A stretch of 29,425 bases of DNA from REEB426 sp964551975. Its GTDB lineage: Bacteria > Actinomycetota > Actinomycetes > S36-B12. The stretch's first letter is position 1; the number at the start of each line of letters is the position of its first letter. The DNA is taken from positions 1-29,425 of the forward strand of contig CAZKFI010000027.1 of the NCBI GenBank assembly GCA_964551975.1, read 5' to 3'. A model generated the notes under the pieces. It was not told where the DNA came from. It searched no databases and was given only the letters and a program-made list of their open reading frames with translations. This document shows, piece after piece, positions 1 to 8,729 of the stretch. A program made the translations under genes and the position numbers.

Positions 1-1
1 G

Positions 2-235
2 GACGGGCTGCACGTCTTTGTCCGGTCGCTGGGTAGCGCCGAGGCGAAAGCGGGTGTGTCGGTGGAGTTGCTGTCGAACGGGAACGAGGTTCTGGGAACG
101 GTCGCGACCGACGATCAGGGCTATGCGCGGTTTGACGTGGGGCTGACGCAGGGGGTCGGCGCAGCGGCGCCTGCGCTGGTTGTCGTGCGGGATGGCGCGG
201 CGGTTCTGTTGCGCGCCAGGTGCGGCTGTTCATGA
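2..235 (+). CDS. Alpha-2-macroglobulin-family fragment (both ends missing)
   Basis: The frame is open from the window edge and ends at a TGA at 233-235. Its first ~63 residues read like the bacterial (YfhM-type) alpha-2-macroglobulin segment: a 'DGLHVFVRSLGSAE' strand, then 'NEVLGTVATDDQGYARFD' and 'GLTQGVGAAAPALVVVRDG'. These proteins are periplasmic or surface protease traps of well over 1000 residues. Here the resemblance stops at about base 192, where a conserved 'FLDL'-like stretch would be expected; it is replaced by Arg/Cys-rich sequence and a stop. The stop is therefore probably accidental. The fragment runs tail-to-tail into the GT4 gene on the other strand. In my recollection the closest style is proteobacterial rather than actinobacterial, so foreign origin or misassembly is plausible. 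The family call is by recognition of motifs only. Confidence 0.6.
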   Translation, partial: DGLHVFVRSLGSAEAKAGVSVELLSNGNEVLGTVATDDQGYARFDVGLTQGVGAAAPALVVVRDGAAVLLRARCGCS

Positions 236-1874
236 TTGAGGCCAGAGCCGCTGCTTCGGCCGCACCGGATGCCACCGCACTGGTGAGGACCGGGGGCCGC
301 TGCAGGGTGTCGGTGAACATGTCCACCAGGGCTGACGCAAACCCACCCCAGGTGTGTCGATCGATGGCCGCCTGCAGTAACTGGATTCGGGTCTGTGCTG
401 CGCCCGGATCCTCCAGCAGTGCGGCGACGTCGGCAGCGAATGCCTCCACCGTCCAATGTGCTGGCAGGCCTACGGGCTGGGCGATTTCCTGTAGGGGCCC
501 GAAGCTGGTGAAGGTCGTTGGGGTGCCCAGAGTTGCCGCCTCATAGGGCACCAGACCGAACCCTTCGGCGCTGCTGGGGTAGAGCACGGCTGAGGCATTG
601 GCCAGCAGCCAGGCTCGACTGGGTTCGTCTACATGACCGACTGCATGGGCGCGGCCACGAAGGTCCACGTGTGTGCGGAGCAGTTCCGTCTCCTGCACCG
701 CCGAACTACTGCTGCGCACATGGAGGCCGGCGAGCACTAGGTCACAGTTCACCCCGCGCCGCAGTACCTCCTGCCAGACCGCGATTGCGAAATCCCGGTT
801 CTTGTGGGCGAAGTCGTTGCCGAGTACCAGGAGGAATCGTCGATTGCGTAGCTGCTGCGCCAACTCAACAATTCCCGGTGGGGGAGTCAGGCTCGCGGAC
901 TCAGCTGTGATGTGGTCAAGTCCCAGCGGGATGGGTCGCACCCGTTCTGGGTCAAGGCGCGGCACCTCTTGCAGCAGTCTGCTGGCGACGTCTGCGCTGA
1001 TCGTGGTGATGCCATCGACGCTGAGGGCGATGCGGCGCTGCAGGGCCCGGTAGACGCCCCATGCCTCGGGTGAGGCGTGGTAGCGCGGAATGTCGTAGGC
1101 GATGAGGTCAAGGTAGGTCGTGATGACGCGCCTACCCAGCTCACGGGCCTGCGCGATGTTGCTGCGAGCATCTATTTGATTCGGGTACCAGATGATGTCG
1201 GCCGGTTGTTCGGTTTCTGTGCTCGTTGCTCCTTGCAGACGCACACCCGGCAATTCGACCAACTGCTGTGCGTAGTCGGGCAGCGCATCAATACCCGTTA
1301 GCAGGATGGTGTCGATCCCTGGATGCTTAGCCAAGGCCGTCACGGCTGCGGTTGTGAGTACCTGCGCGCCTGTCTGGTACGGGCCGAGCCAGGTGGCGTC
1401 CACCGCCACCTGCAGTCCGGTGCGTTGTCTGGCAGGCAGGCCCGTGCGGAGAGCACCGCTGTCAAAGCGGGTGCTGCTGGGATCGGTAGCTTCCAGGTGA
1501 TCCATGGGCGCGGGGGTGATGAGTACGGCGGCGCGGTCAACATCGGCGTGGCGGGTGCACCACCAGTCGTGCCACAGGCCGTGGTCACTGGCTCGACGTG
1601 CCCAGTCAGCCAATGCCGTGGTGTCCTCAGGTAGGCCTTGTGTGAGATCCGCGACATCTTCCGCCAGAACAACCAGGCACCCGGCGGGGGCGGTGGCGCG
1701 CAGCCAGGAACCTGCCGTCGTTGCGTCGGCGACGATGCTGATGCTGGCGATGCGTGGATCCTCATCAGCCCGGCGACCCACGATGTCCAGGCGCTCCATG
1801 GTGAGCAGGCTGGGTTCTCCGATGACGCGCATGCGTCGACCGCTGCGGGTGGTGAAGTGCTCCGTGCTGCTCAT
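3..1874 (-). CDS. Glycosyltransferase family 4 (GT-B fold), 3' end disrupted
   Basis: The frame starts at an ATG whose first four bases (ATGA) overlap the stop of the upstream GT2 gene, and stays open to the window edge (624 codons visible). Residues 1-150 are an N-terminal extension of unknown role. A GT-B glycosyltransferase follows, with 'LGNDFAHKN' (about residue 346) and 'YPSSAEGFGLVPYEA' (about 430), the usual GT4 nucleotide-sugar-binding glycine/glutamate region. Near residue 548 is 'NSRTWRAT', the start of a motif (SRxWRxTxPLR) that ends many polysaccharide glycosyltransferases, including the one at 5726-7663. Everything after about base 207 is Pro/Arg-rich and looks like an antisense shadow of the alpha-2-macroglobulin fragment. 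The true protein should end soon after that motif, at around 560-570 residues. It probably transfers a sugar onto a lipid-linked glycan in the cytoplasm. Confidence 0.8.
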   Translation of the reverse strand, partial: MSSTEHFTTRSGRRMRVIGEPSLLTMERLDIVGRRADEDPRIASISIVADATTAGSWLRATAPAGCLVVLAEDVADLTQGLPEDTTALADWARRASDHGLWHDWWCTRHADVDRAAVLITPAPMDHLEATDPSSTRFDSGALRTGLPARQRTGLQVAVDATWLGPYQTGAQVLTTAAVTALAKHPGIDTILLTGIDALPDYAQQLVELPGVRLQGATSTETEQPADIIWYPNQIDARSNIAQARELGRRVITTYLDLIAYDIPRYHASPEAWGVYRALQRRIALSVDGITTISADVASRLLQEVPRLDPERVRPIPLGLDHITAESASLTPPPGIVELAQQLRNRRFLLVLGNDFAHKNRDFAIAVWQEVLRRGVNCDLVLAGLHVRSSSSAVQETELLRTHVDLRGRAHAVGHVDEPSRAWLLANASAVLYPSSAEGFGLVPYEAATLGTPTTFTSFGPLQEIAQPVGLPAHWTVEAFAADVAALLEDPGAAQTRIQLLQAAIDRHTWGGFASALVDMFTDTLQRPPVLTSAVASGAAEAAALASIMNSRTWRATEPPRHPARQPAQAPLRRPPASAPRQTAHSPDRRSRPFPEPRSRSTATPPTHPLSPRRYPATGQRRAAR

Positions 1875-3643
1875 CGGGGCTCGTAGATCCGGCGTAGATC
1901 GGAGTGCAGCGCCGGTGAGTAGAAGGGATCGCAGGGCATCGTCGCGGACCAGCGTTGCTGGAAGAGGGTGGCTTCCTGTGAGTCGGATCGCTTGCGCGCC
2001 ATGGTCGCCCCTTCATGGTGGACGAAGTGAGCGTACGGCGTCCAGGCCACTCGGTAGCCCGCTGCCTGTAGGCGCAGGCAGAAGTCAACGTCGTTGAAGT
2101 CTCGGGCAAAGGCCGTATCGAAACCGTCGACGGCATCAAAGGCACTGGTTCGTACCAGCATGGCTGCGGCCGTCACGGCTGAGTAGTTACGTGCCGTGAG
2201 GGTTGAACCGAAATAGCCCGCATGCCTTCCCGGTTTGGCGATCCAGCAGTGCGTTGGGCCACCCGGCAGCAGAACAAGGCCCACGTGCTGGAGCCGACCG
2301 TCGGGGTAGGTGAGTTTGGCGCCAACGGCTCCCACGTGCTCGACCTGACCTAGTTCGATCAGGTGAGTGACCGGGTTATCTGCCGCGGCTGAGGTGTCGT
2401 CATTGAGTAGCAGGAGGAAATCGCCGGTGGCATGGGCTCGCCCGAGATTGATCGCTTCCGCGAAGTTGAATGCATCCGTTTCGTAGACCACCTGGGCGTC
2501 CGCACCGGGAATCGGTGCGAGTTCACCTGTGGTGACGACGATGATCTGCAGTGCCTGCTGCTGCTCGCGGGCCCGCAACGTTGCGATGGCTGCATGCACC
2601 AGTGGCTGCCCCGTGCGGGGGTCTGGGGTGCCGATGGTGGGGATGATGACGCTGACGAGATGCCGTTCGGCGATGCGCGGGTGCACGTCATTGAGACCCT
2701 GGGTTGGGCTGGGTGTGACGTCACCGCCGCCGAACGTGCGCGCGAGGTGTTCGCGCTGGGCACGTGCGGTGACCTCCTGGGCCCAGGGTTTGGCCTCAAT
2801 ACTCAATGCCGTACTGCCGCTCCATGCCCGCCAGTGATACAGCGGTCGGGGAATGTGATGTACGCGCTGCACGCGGGGCAGGATGCGCAGCACAAGGTCG
2901 TAGTCCTGCGCACCGTCCATACTCGATCGAAAGCCCTCCTCAGCCCGGACGATGCTGGTGCGAAAGACCGTGAAGTGGCAGAGGTACATCTGGCTGAGCA
3001 GCAGTTCCGGCGAGAAATCCGGCTTGCAGTTCAACTCATAGTGCTCCCCGCGTGGACTGATCTTGTCTTCGTCCGTGTAGAGCAGATCGATGCGCGGGTC
3101 GGCCTCCAAAGCCGCGCTCACTTCGGCGATGCAGCTGCGATTCAGTGCGTCGTCGTGATCGAGCCACCCGAAATACTCGCAGCGCACGGCAGCCAGCCCG
3201 GCATTCATGGCAGCTGAGATGCCGCCATTGGCTTGATGCAGCACCGTGACCCGCGAGTCCTGGGCATGCTGCTCGGCGAATTCCTGCAGGTAACGCAGCA
3301 CCTCGGGCTCAGTGGACCCGTCATCACTGATCACCAGCTGCCAGTTACGTGCACTCTGCTGAACAACGGAGTCCAGGCACTGCCTCAAGTACGCAACCGG
3401 CGGGTTGAACACCGGCACGATGACCGCCACGGTGACGGCGTTGTCGACACTGCCCACTGGAAGCTCGGCAGTTGCGGCGATGAACGCCTGGTACTCACGA
3501 CCGATGGTGCGTTCATAGAACTTGCGTTTGATCCACCGCTTGACGCGGCCGGCCCGGCGCTTGACTCGGATCAGGGGTCGAAGTGCGGGTGGGTGTCGGT
3601 CGACTGAGTACGGATCCAACTCTGGCGCTTCGGGCTCGCTCAC
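1871..3643 (-). CDS. Tandem GT2 glycosyltransferase (two GT-A domains)
   Basis: This 590-residue protein carries two family-2 glycosyltransferase domains. The first has 'VIVPVFN' (about residue 73), 'ISDDGST' and the metal-binding 'DHDD' (about 161), followed by 'DGAQDYDL'. The second has 'SVIIPTIG' (about 329), 'LLLLNDDT' (about 409) and an acceptor-side 'FNDVDFCLRLQAAGY' segment. Such two-domain enzymes commonly add two successive sugars to O-antigen, capsule or teichoic-acid-like glycans. No membrane segments are evident; a basic amphipathic N-terminus ('RVKRRAGRVKRWIKRKF') may bind the membrane or partner proteins. The start (GTG, 3641-3643) overlaps the upstream ABC ATPase by four bases and the stop overlaps the next GT4 gene by four, so the genes are translationally coupled. 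Donor and linkage cannot be read from the sequence. Confidence 0.9.
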   Translation of the reverse strand: MSEPEAPELDPYSVDRHPPALRPLIRVKRRAGRVKRWIKRKFYERTIGREYQAFIAATAELPVGSVDNAVTVAVIVPVFNPPVAYLRQCLDSVVQQSARNWQLVISDDGSTEPEVLRYLQEFAEQHAQDSRVTVLHQANGGISAAMNAGLAAVRCEYFGWLDHDDALNRSCIAEVSAALEADPRIDLLYTDEDKISPRGEHYELNCKPDFSPELLLSQMYLCHFTVFRTSIVRAEEGFRSSMDGAQDYDLVLRILPRVQRVHHIPRPLYHWRAWSGSTALSIEAKPWAQEVTARAQREHLARTFGGGDVTPSPTQGLNDVHPRIAERHLVSVIIPTIGTPDPRTGQPLVHAAIATLRAREQQQALQIIVVTTGELAPIPGADAQVVYETDAFNFAEAINLGRAHATGDFLLLLNDDTSAAADNPVTHLIELGQVEHVGAVGAKLTYPDGRLQHVGLVLLPGGPTHCWIAKPGRHAGYFGSTLTARNYSAVTAAAMLVRTSAFDAVDGFDTAFARDFNDVDFCLRLQAAGYRVAWTPYAHFVHHEGATMARKRSDSQEATLFQQRWSATMPCDPFYSPALHSDLRRIYEPR

Positions 3644-4881
3644 GATGGATCCGGCTGCGGTTGGAAAGTCACATTGACGGGCAACTCGACGAACCCTTGG
3701 TTGATCTCACCTCGCTGGCTACGCACCGCGAAATCCAGGGCCTCATTCCAGGAGTCCAGCAGACGTATGCCGGTGTGATCGAAGATGTCGATGTGGACCC
3801 GGTAACGGCCAGGCAGCAGCGGGTTGTTGACCAGTTGTAGGTCGACGACCGCGTCTCCCTCAACGACACCGAGATCGACCCCAATGCGATGGTTACTCAG
3901 CATGGTTACCAAGGGACCCGTTTCGTGCTGCAGGGCAATACGCACGTTCGGGCCGAGGATCGGTTGATACGCGGTGAACGCAACGCGCACCGCGAAGGTG
4001 GTGCCGGTTTCAGCGTGATTGAGGGGTTCCCCGCTCAGACTGACGATGCTGGCACTGCGGGCTCGAATGTCTCCGTCACCGCCGCGACCCGGATCCAGTC
4101 CCTCCCGATGCGCGAGCAGCATCGGGTTGCGTGCGGCCTCCTCGGCGTTGACGCGCTGCAGGTAGGCGGCGATGACTTCGGGTGCGCTCCCGCTTCGCTG
4201 CACGGTGCCGTGATCAAGCCAAGTGATGTCGTCACAGATGGCCTCCAACTGCCCAAGACCATGACTGACGACGACGATGGTTTTGCCAGCTCGGCGCAGC
4301 CCGGAGAGGTGATCGAAGCAGCGTCGCTGGAACTCCTCGTCACCGACACTCAGTACTTCGTCCACCAACAACACGTCGGGACGCATATGCACGGCGACGG
4401 AGAATCCGAGTCGTACATACATGCCACTGGAGTAGTGCTTAACAGGTTCGTTGATGAATTCACTGAGTCCGCTGAATTCAATAATCTCGTCAGTGACAGC
4501 AGCGATCTCTTTCCGTGACAAACCAAGAATCGAACCGTTGAGACTGATGTTCTCGCGACCGGTCATGTCAGGGTGAAAGCCCGCACCCAGTTCGATCAGT
4601 GAGGCGACGCGACCCTGAGTTCGGATGCTGCCGGTGGTTGGTCGATAGATCCCGCCCACCATCTTCAGCAGCGTTGACTTACCGGACCCGTTGTGGCCGA
4701 TGAGTCCGTAGACACTGCCAACCGGGACCTGCATGCTGACATCGCGAACAGCCCAAAAATCCTCAGTGCGTCGTGCACGTCCCCGAACGATGCGTTCCTT
4801 CAGGGTATTTCGGCGATCCAGATGACGTTGGAATCGCTTGCCGACATTGATGGCTTCGACTGCGAACGCGTTGCTCGTCAC
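3640..4881 (-). CDS. wzt: ABC transporter ATPase with Wzt-like C-terminal domain
   Basis: This 413-residue ATPase is of the polysaccharide/teichoic-acid exporter class (Wzt, TagH, RfbE). It has a Walker A 'GHNGSGKST' (about residue 62), an ABC signature region 'HYSSGM', a Walker B 'VLLVDEVLSVGDEEF' and an H-loop 'VVSHG'. The first ~240 residues are the nucleotide-binding domain. The last ~150 ('RARSASIVSLSGEPLNHAETG' onward) are a beta-rich extension like the Wzt C-terminal carbohydrate-binding domain, which in known systems reads the chain-terminating modification before export. It pairs with the permease gene immediately upstream (ATGA overlap at 4878-4881). The gene symbol is by analogy; a TagH-like role for a wall polymer is equally possible. 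Confidence 0.9.
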   Translation of the reverse strand: MTSNAFAVEAINVGKRFQRHLDRRNTLKERIVRGRARRTEDFWAVRDVSMQVPVGSVYGLIGHNGSGKSTLLKMVGGIYRPTTGSIRTQGRVASLIELGAGFHPDMTGRENISLNGSILGLSRKEIAAVTDEIIEFSGLSEFINEPVKHYSSGMYVRLGFSVAVHMRPDVLLVDEVLSVGDEEFQRRCFDHLSGLRRAGKTIVVVSHGLGQLEAICDDITWLDHGTVQRSGSAPEVIAAYLQRVNAEEAARNPMLLAHREGLDPGRGGDGDIRARSASIVSLSGEPLNHAETGTTFAVRVAFTAYQPILGPNVRIALQHETGPLVTMLSNHRIGVDLGVVEGDAVVDLQLVNNPLLPGRYRVHIDIFDHTGIRLLDSWNEALDFAVRSQRGEINQGFVELPVNVTFQPQPDPS

Positions 4882-5678
4882 AGCAGCTCTCCGATGTCTT
4901 CACTGGTGCGATCGAAGATCACCAGACCAACCCAGAACACGACAAAGCCGAGGATGAGGAGCGCACCCACCTGCCAGGCCGGTGGTGCGATGAGTTGATA
5001 CATCACCTGATGCATCGACTCCACGAACCAGGACATCGGATTGATCTGCACCACGGTGGCCAGCCATTCGGCCTGCTCCTGCACCAGGGACAGCGGGTAC
5101 AGGATCGGGGTGAGGAAGTACAGGGCTCCCAGCACCACGGTGACGATGTACATGACATCGCCGAAGCGGGCATTGACGATGGCGAGCATGAGGCCTAGTC
5201 CTTGGGCGAAGAACGCGAGGCCGACGAGAATGGGCACCGCCAGCAACCAGGTCCAGCCGATGTTGCGTAGCCACAGGAACATGGCAATCAGTACCGCGAG
5301 CTCCAGCAGGATCTGCACCAACTGCACGATCGAGGCGCCCAGGATCGGTGCCCAGGCTGGGAACTGCACCTTCTTCAGCAGTTCTCCATTTGATTTCAGT
5401 TGCGTCATCGACAAGGTGAGCAGACTGGAGAAGAGATTCCAGGTGACCATGCCGGTGAAGAGGAAGACTGCAAAGTTGGCTTCGGTTCCGTTGCCCATCG
5501 GTGGAGCCTTAACGCGGAACACGATGCTGAATACGGCGGCGAACACCGCCAGGGTGGCCAGGGGCTGCAGGAGTGACCAGCCCCAACCCAGCACACTGGA
5601 TCGGTAACGAGTGGCGAAGTCGCGATTGGCGAATGCAGCGATCAGTGCCCGGCGTCGAAACAGATCAGTGAGCACCAT
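4878..5678 (-). CDS. wzm: ABC-2 type polysaccharide export permease
   Basis: This 266-residue integral membrane protein has about six hydrophobic spans and the layout of the Wzm/TagG/KpsM permease family: a short cytoplasmic start 'LIAAFANRDFATRYRSSVLGWGWSLLQPL', then paired spans, with 'PMSWFVESMHQVMY' before the last ones. It would form the transmembrane channel that flips a lipid-linked glycan outward, powered by the ATPase encoded directly downstream with a 4-base overlap. A good ribosome-binding site (GGAAGG, 8 nt before the ATG) supports the start at 5678. A 47-bp gap with a small hairpin separates it from the upstream GT4 gene. Confidence 0.9.
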   Translation of the reverse strand: MVLTDLFRRRALIAAFANRDFATRYRSSVLGWGWSLLQPLATLAVFAAVFSIVFRVKAPPMGNGTEANFAVFLFTGMVTWNLFSSLLTLSMTQLKSNGELLKKVQFPAWAPILGASIVQLVQILLELAVLIAMFLWLRNIGWTWLLAVPILVGLAFFAQGLGLMLAIVNARFGDVMYIVTVVLGALYFLTPILYPLSLVQEQAEWLATVVQINPMSWFVESMHQVMYQLIAPPAWQVGALLILGFVVFWVGLVIFDRTSEDIGELL

Positions 5679-5698
5679 GGTGAACCTTCCGGAAGTCT

Positions 5699-5727
5699 AG
5701 CGACGCCTCGTAGTCGAGCCCCTCGCT
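5699..5727 (-). other. Small hairpin between GT4 and permease genes
   Basis: An imperfect stem-loop has outer arms AGCGA/TCGCT and an inner CTCG-TAGT-CGAG stem. It overlaps the stop codon of the upstream GT4 gene (5726-5728) and lies just before the permease ribosome-binding site. No T-run follows, so it is not a convincing terminator. It might affect mRNA processing or the relative expression of the glycosyltransferase and the exporter genes, but this is only inferred. Confidence 0.3.
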
Positions 5728-7663
5728 AAGCGCCGGCCCCGCGGCCCTTGAGTTTGCGCAGCGGTGCAGTGATCCGCCAGGAGCGTGTGCCAGTGATGAA
5801 GTCCAGTTCCTGGCGCAGGGCACGCGCCGCCGACTGTTCGGCAACCAGGCGCCCCTGCAGGTCATCGCTTCGCAGGATCACGAAGGAGCGCAGGCCGAGG
5901 AATCCCTCGATGGAGTCACCGGCGTCGGTGACGGTGAGCCGAACCTGGGCCGGGTCACCGGCAGTCCCGTCACCTAGTGGCAACGTGAGGGCTGCGCCGA
6001 GGTAGACCTGGTCGAATACCGGGCCGCCAGGGCCGGTGGCTTCGATGCGCACCACGCCGGGCATCGAACGCGTGGCGAATACCACCACCAGTGGGCCATC
6101 GACGGGTCGCGTGCAGCGAATCAGGGCATGCGCACCCGGCCGCACCTCAACGCCCCAGGTTTGAGGGGAACCAAGGTGCCCGACGACAGCAGCATCAACC
6201 ACTTCGAAGTCCTGCGGATCGCGTGGCTGCCGCAACAGCGGTGTCAAACCCTCGTCCTGCATGTGACGCATGACCTGATCGCTGTAGCCGGAATCGGGAG
6301 TCGGCGTCAAACTCGCCAGCACATACTCGCGACCGAGCTCCACGACCGGGTAGATGCCCTCTCCTGCATTTCCTGAACCCACGGCGTTGCCTCCGTCTCC
6401 GTTAGCCTGCAGCACCGATTGCCGGATCGTTGCCGCGACATCGGCCCAGGTGATCGTCAATCGCTCATCAGTGCCCTGGGCCTGGCTGATCCGCTGCTCC
6501 CAGTTGGCGCGACGCTGCGCGTCAAGGATTTCGGTGCTGATGGCCTCGGCCAGCGCATTGGCACTGGGCTCGGGGATGTAGACGGCGAGATCTCCCCCCG
6601 CCTCCGGCAGGGATGAGGATGCGGTGATCACCGGCACCTTGCCGAACGCCAGGCTCTCCGACACCGGTAGTCCCCAGCCCTCGTAACGACTGGGGTAGAC
6701 CGTGCAAAGCGCATGGGCGTAGAAGGCCGCCAGCTCGTCGTCCGGAACGCTGGCCGTAAGTAGAGCCACCTTGCCCTGCAAGCCGCGGGTCCGGATGTAG
6801 GCATCCAGGAATGCGTCGCTGTGCCAGCCCAAGCGACCGATGCAGATCAGATCAGGGACAGCGTCGGGTCCGAGGTCATCGATCAACTGCGCCCAGGCTT
6901 CCAGGGCGAGGATGTGTTGCTTTCGTGACTCGATGGTGCCGACGAACAATGCGTAGTCACGTGGCCACGGTTGGGCCTGCCGGGATGCCGCCTGCGGGAA
7001 CGCCGACGGTGTGATGCCGCAGGGCAGCCTGGTCACCGCGCCGGGCGGTAATGGCAGTTGGCGGTCCTGTGCGTACTGCGCAAGGTCGTTGCGACTGGAC
7101 TGCGAGATTGACGGGATGGCAGCGCCCGTACGCAGGATCAGTTGCAGATAGCGGTGGAACAGGCGATTGACCGCCGCGGTGTGTCCGGTCTCCAACACCG
7201 GTGTGAGGTCGTAGAGCAGATACACACAGCGTGCACCCGCTGCATGGGCCGTCCAGGCCGCCTTCATCAGCACGTCACTGATCCAGACCGCACCGAGAAA
7301 CAGCATCGTGGTGTCGGCGTCAATCAGGCAGGGCTCGGCGCTTCGGGCCCGCTCCAGGCATGCGCTGGCCTGCGCGGCCAGTTCCGCTCGTGGTGCGAGA
7401 TCACCTGCGCTACGAGCCCCACGGTCCAACAGTGCGGCCCGCTCCTGGTCGGTCAGGGCAACGAAGCAACCCCTGCCGCGGTCCAACACCACGGCGGTCC
7501 ACGTCAGTTGTAGTGCTTGCGCTGCGATCGGGTCCGACTGTGATGGGCCCGGACCCGTCAGCAACGGGACAGTTTCGGCGATCACGCGCTGGACGCCGGA
7601 CACTGACTCGCGCCGCTGGAGGAACTCCACGAGGTCGCTGACGTCGACCAGCACAGCCCGCAT
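5726..7663 (-). CDS. GT4 glycosyltransferase with accessory C-terminal domain
   Basis: This 645-residue protein begins 'MRAVLVDVSDLVEFLQRRESVSGVQR', the N-terminal half of a GT-B fold. 'FVGTIESRKQ' (about residue 239) and 'YPSRYEGWGLPVSESLAFG' (about 324) mark the donor-binding half of a GT4 (glycosyl transferases group 1) enzyme. After about residue 420 comes roughly 180 residues of beta-rich sequence that I do not recognise ('WGVEVRPGAHALIRCTRP', 'VRIEATGPGGPVFDQVY'), perhaps a carbohydrate-binding or interaction module. A short helical stretch and the terminal 'TRSWRITAPLRKLKGR' motif follow. It is the first gene of the exporter operon. No ribosome-binding site precedes the ATG; a TACGCT box six bases upstream suggests a leaderless transcript. 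Confidence 0.85.
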   Translation of the reverse strand: MRAVLVDVSDLVEFLQRRESVSGVQRVIAETVPLLTGPGPSQSDPIAAQALQLTWTAVVLDRGRGCFVALTDQERAALLDRGARSAGDLAPRAELAAQASACLERARSAEPCLIDADTTMLFLGAVWISDVLMKAAWTAHAAGARCVYLLYDLTPVLETGHTAAVNRLFHRYLQLILRTGAAIPSISQSSRNDLAQYAQDRQLPLPPGAVTRLPCGITPSAFPQAASRQAQPWPRDYALFVGTIESRKQHILALEAWAQLIDDLGPDAVPDLICIGRLGWHSDAFLDAYIRTRGLQGKVALLTASVPDDELAAFYAHALCTVYPSRYEGWGLPVSESLAFGKVPVITASSSLPEAGGDLAVYIPEPSANALAEAISTEILDAQRRANWEQRISQAQGTDERLTITWADVAATIRQSVLQANGDGGNAVGSGNAGEGIYPVVELGREYVLASLTPTPDSGYSDQVMRHMQDEGLTPLLRQPRDPQDFEVVDAAVVGHLGSPQTWGVEVRPGAHALIRCTRPVDGPLVVVFATRSMPGVVRIEATGPGGPVFDQVYLGAALTLPLGDGTAGDPAQVRLTVTDAGDSIEGFLGLRSFVILRSDDLQGRLVAEQSAARALRQELDFITGTRSWRITAPLRKLKGRGAGA

Positions 7664-7669
7664 CGCGTC

Positions 7670-7675
7670 AGCGTA
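7670..7675 (-). promoter_or_regulatory. -10 box of a leaderless promoter for the exporter operon
   Basis: On the minus strand TACGCT is followed by GACGCG and then the ATG at 7663. The TANNNT box six bases before the start, with no Shine-Dalgarno sequence, fits a leaderless mRNA. The same spacer GACGCG recurs before the methyltransferase gene at 18491. No clear -35 box was found. Confidence 0.45.
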
Positions 7676-7860
7676 CGGGGCAAGGCAAGGCCAATGTGGT
7701 GACTGTCTAACTGTCCCCAGATTGTCAGCGGCTGTCCTCCGAACCCCGACGGGACACCGCGCGAGTGGCTATGAGAAAATTCTGCCCAAATTCATCGCTC
7801 GTTTACCAACGTTCGTCCAACCGCCACACGGGGTGCTGGCTGTAATTCCGGGAGGCTGTT

Positions 7861-8712
7861 GTGCTGCTGGGCCGCTTCTACCCGCCAGTGGCCCCCCCTG
7901 CCCTGCAGGATTGGCTGCTCGCCCGGCGTCGGCGCTCCCTGGTGTTGCACGCGTGTCTGCCGAAATCAGGCTCCTCGTTTCTCTATGAGGGCCTCGGCGC
8001 CTTCGGCGGATACGGGCTCGGAAGCCTGGCCCCCTCGTACGGGCTGCGCGAGGACGAGATCGAGTTGGCGCGCCTTCGACTCTTTCCCCGTGGTGACTGG
8101 GTCTTCAAGCACCATGTGCGGCCGAACGACCAGACCCGCCTGCTGCAGGAGCGGTACAACGCCCAGGTGATCGTCCAGGTACGCAACCTCTTCGACGTCC
8201 TGGTCTCGATGCACGACCATATTGATACCTATCTTGCTGATCCGACGATGGCCTGGCCGACCGTTCCGGTTGATCCACAACGATGGCCGACCATGTCCGC
8301 TCAGGAGCGCTATTTGCTGCTCTCGGAGTATGTGAGCCCCTGGCTGGTTTCCTTCGTGGTGCGGTGGGCCTGGGAGATTCGCGCAAACCTGGAACGGGAC
8401 CGACCTGATGCGATCCTGCTGGTGCGCTACAAGAACCTGTTCAACGATCCCGAGGGGACTTTCGCCTGGCTACTGCGCACCCTGCGCGGTGCTTCCGTGC
8501 CCGCGGCTGATCTGGACCTATCGCGCATTGACTCCAAACGCAGTCTGCTCAACGTCGGAATTCCGGGACGTGGTCAACAACTCGACGAGGAGTTCCCTTT
8601 CATTCGCGAGCGATTCGAACAACTCGCGGCGCCGTACCCCGATGTCGCGGTGAACGCACTTCTCACCTGGGATCGACAGCTCCTACGGGCTGAGGACCTG
8701 CTGGCGAGCTGA
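7861..8712 (+). CDS. Sulfotransferase-family protein
   Basis: This 283-residue protein shows the two PAPS-binding hallmarks of sulfotransferases: 'LPKSGSSFL' at about residues 33-41 (the 5'-phosphosulfate loop, PKSGTTxL type) and 'VQVRNLFDVLVSMHD' at about 104-118 (the 3'-phosphate site, RxxxDxxxS type). 'VRYKNLFNDPEGTFAWLL' later matches the family helix. No signal peptide is seen, so it should act in the cytoplasm, transferring sulfate from PAPS to a hydroxyl, probably on a sugar of the glycan encoded around it. The GTG start at 7861 is supported by GGGAGG five bases upstream. It is divergent from the exporter operon and lies 17 bp before the rmlC-like gene. A non-sulfating relative of the fold cannot be excluded. 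Confidence 0.75.
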   Translation: MLLGRFYPPVAPPALQDWLLARRRRSLVLHACLPKSGSSFLYEGLGAFGGYGLGSLAPSYGLREDEIELARLRLFPRGDWVFKHHVRPNDQTRLLQERYNAQVIVQVRNLFDVLVSMHDHIDTYLADPTMAWPTVPVDPQRWPTMSAQERYLLLSEYVSPWLVSFVVRWAWEIRANLERDRPDAILLVRYKNLFNDPEGTFAWLLRTLRGASVPAADLDLSRIDSKRSLLNVGIPGRGQQLDEEFPFIRERFEQLAAPYPDVAVNALLTWDRQLLRAEDLLAS

Positions 8713-8717
8713 CCAGA

Positions 8718-8723
8718 TAGGTT
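8718..8723 (+). promoter_or_regulatory. Possible -10 box for a leaderless rmlC-like transcript
   Basis: TAGGTT lies six bases before the GTG at 8730, and no Shine-Dalgarno sequence is present in the 17-bp spacer. The arrangement matches the other leaderless starts in this window. The gene could also be read through from the sulfotransferase gene. Confidence 0.35.
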
Positions 8724-8729
8724 GCAGGC

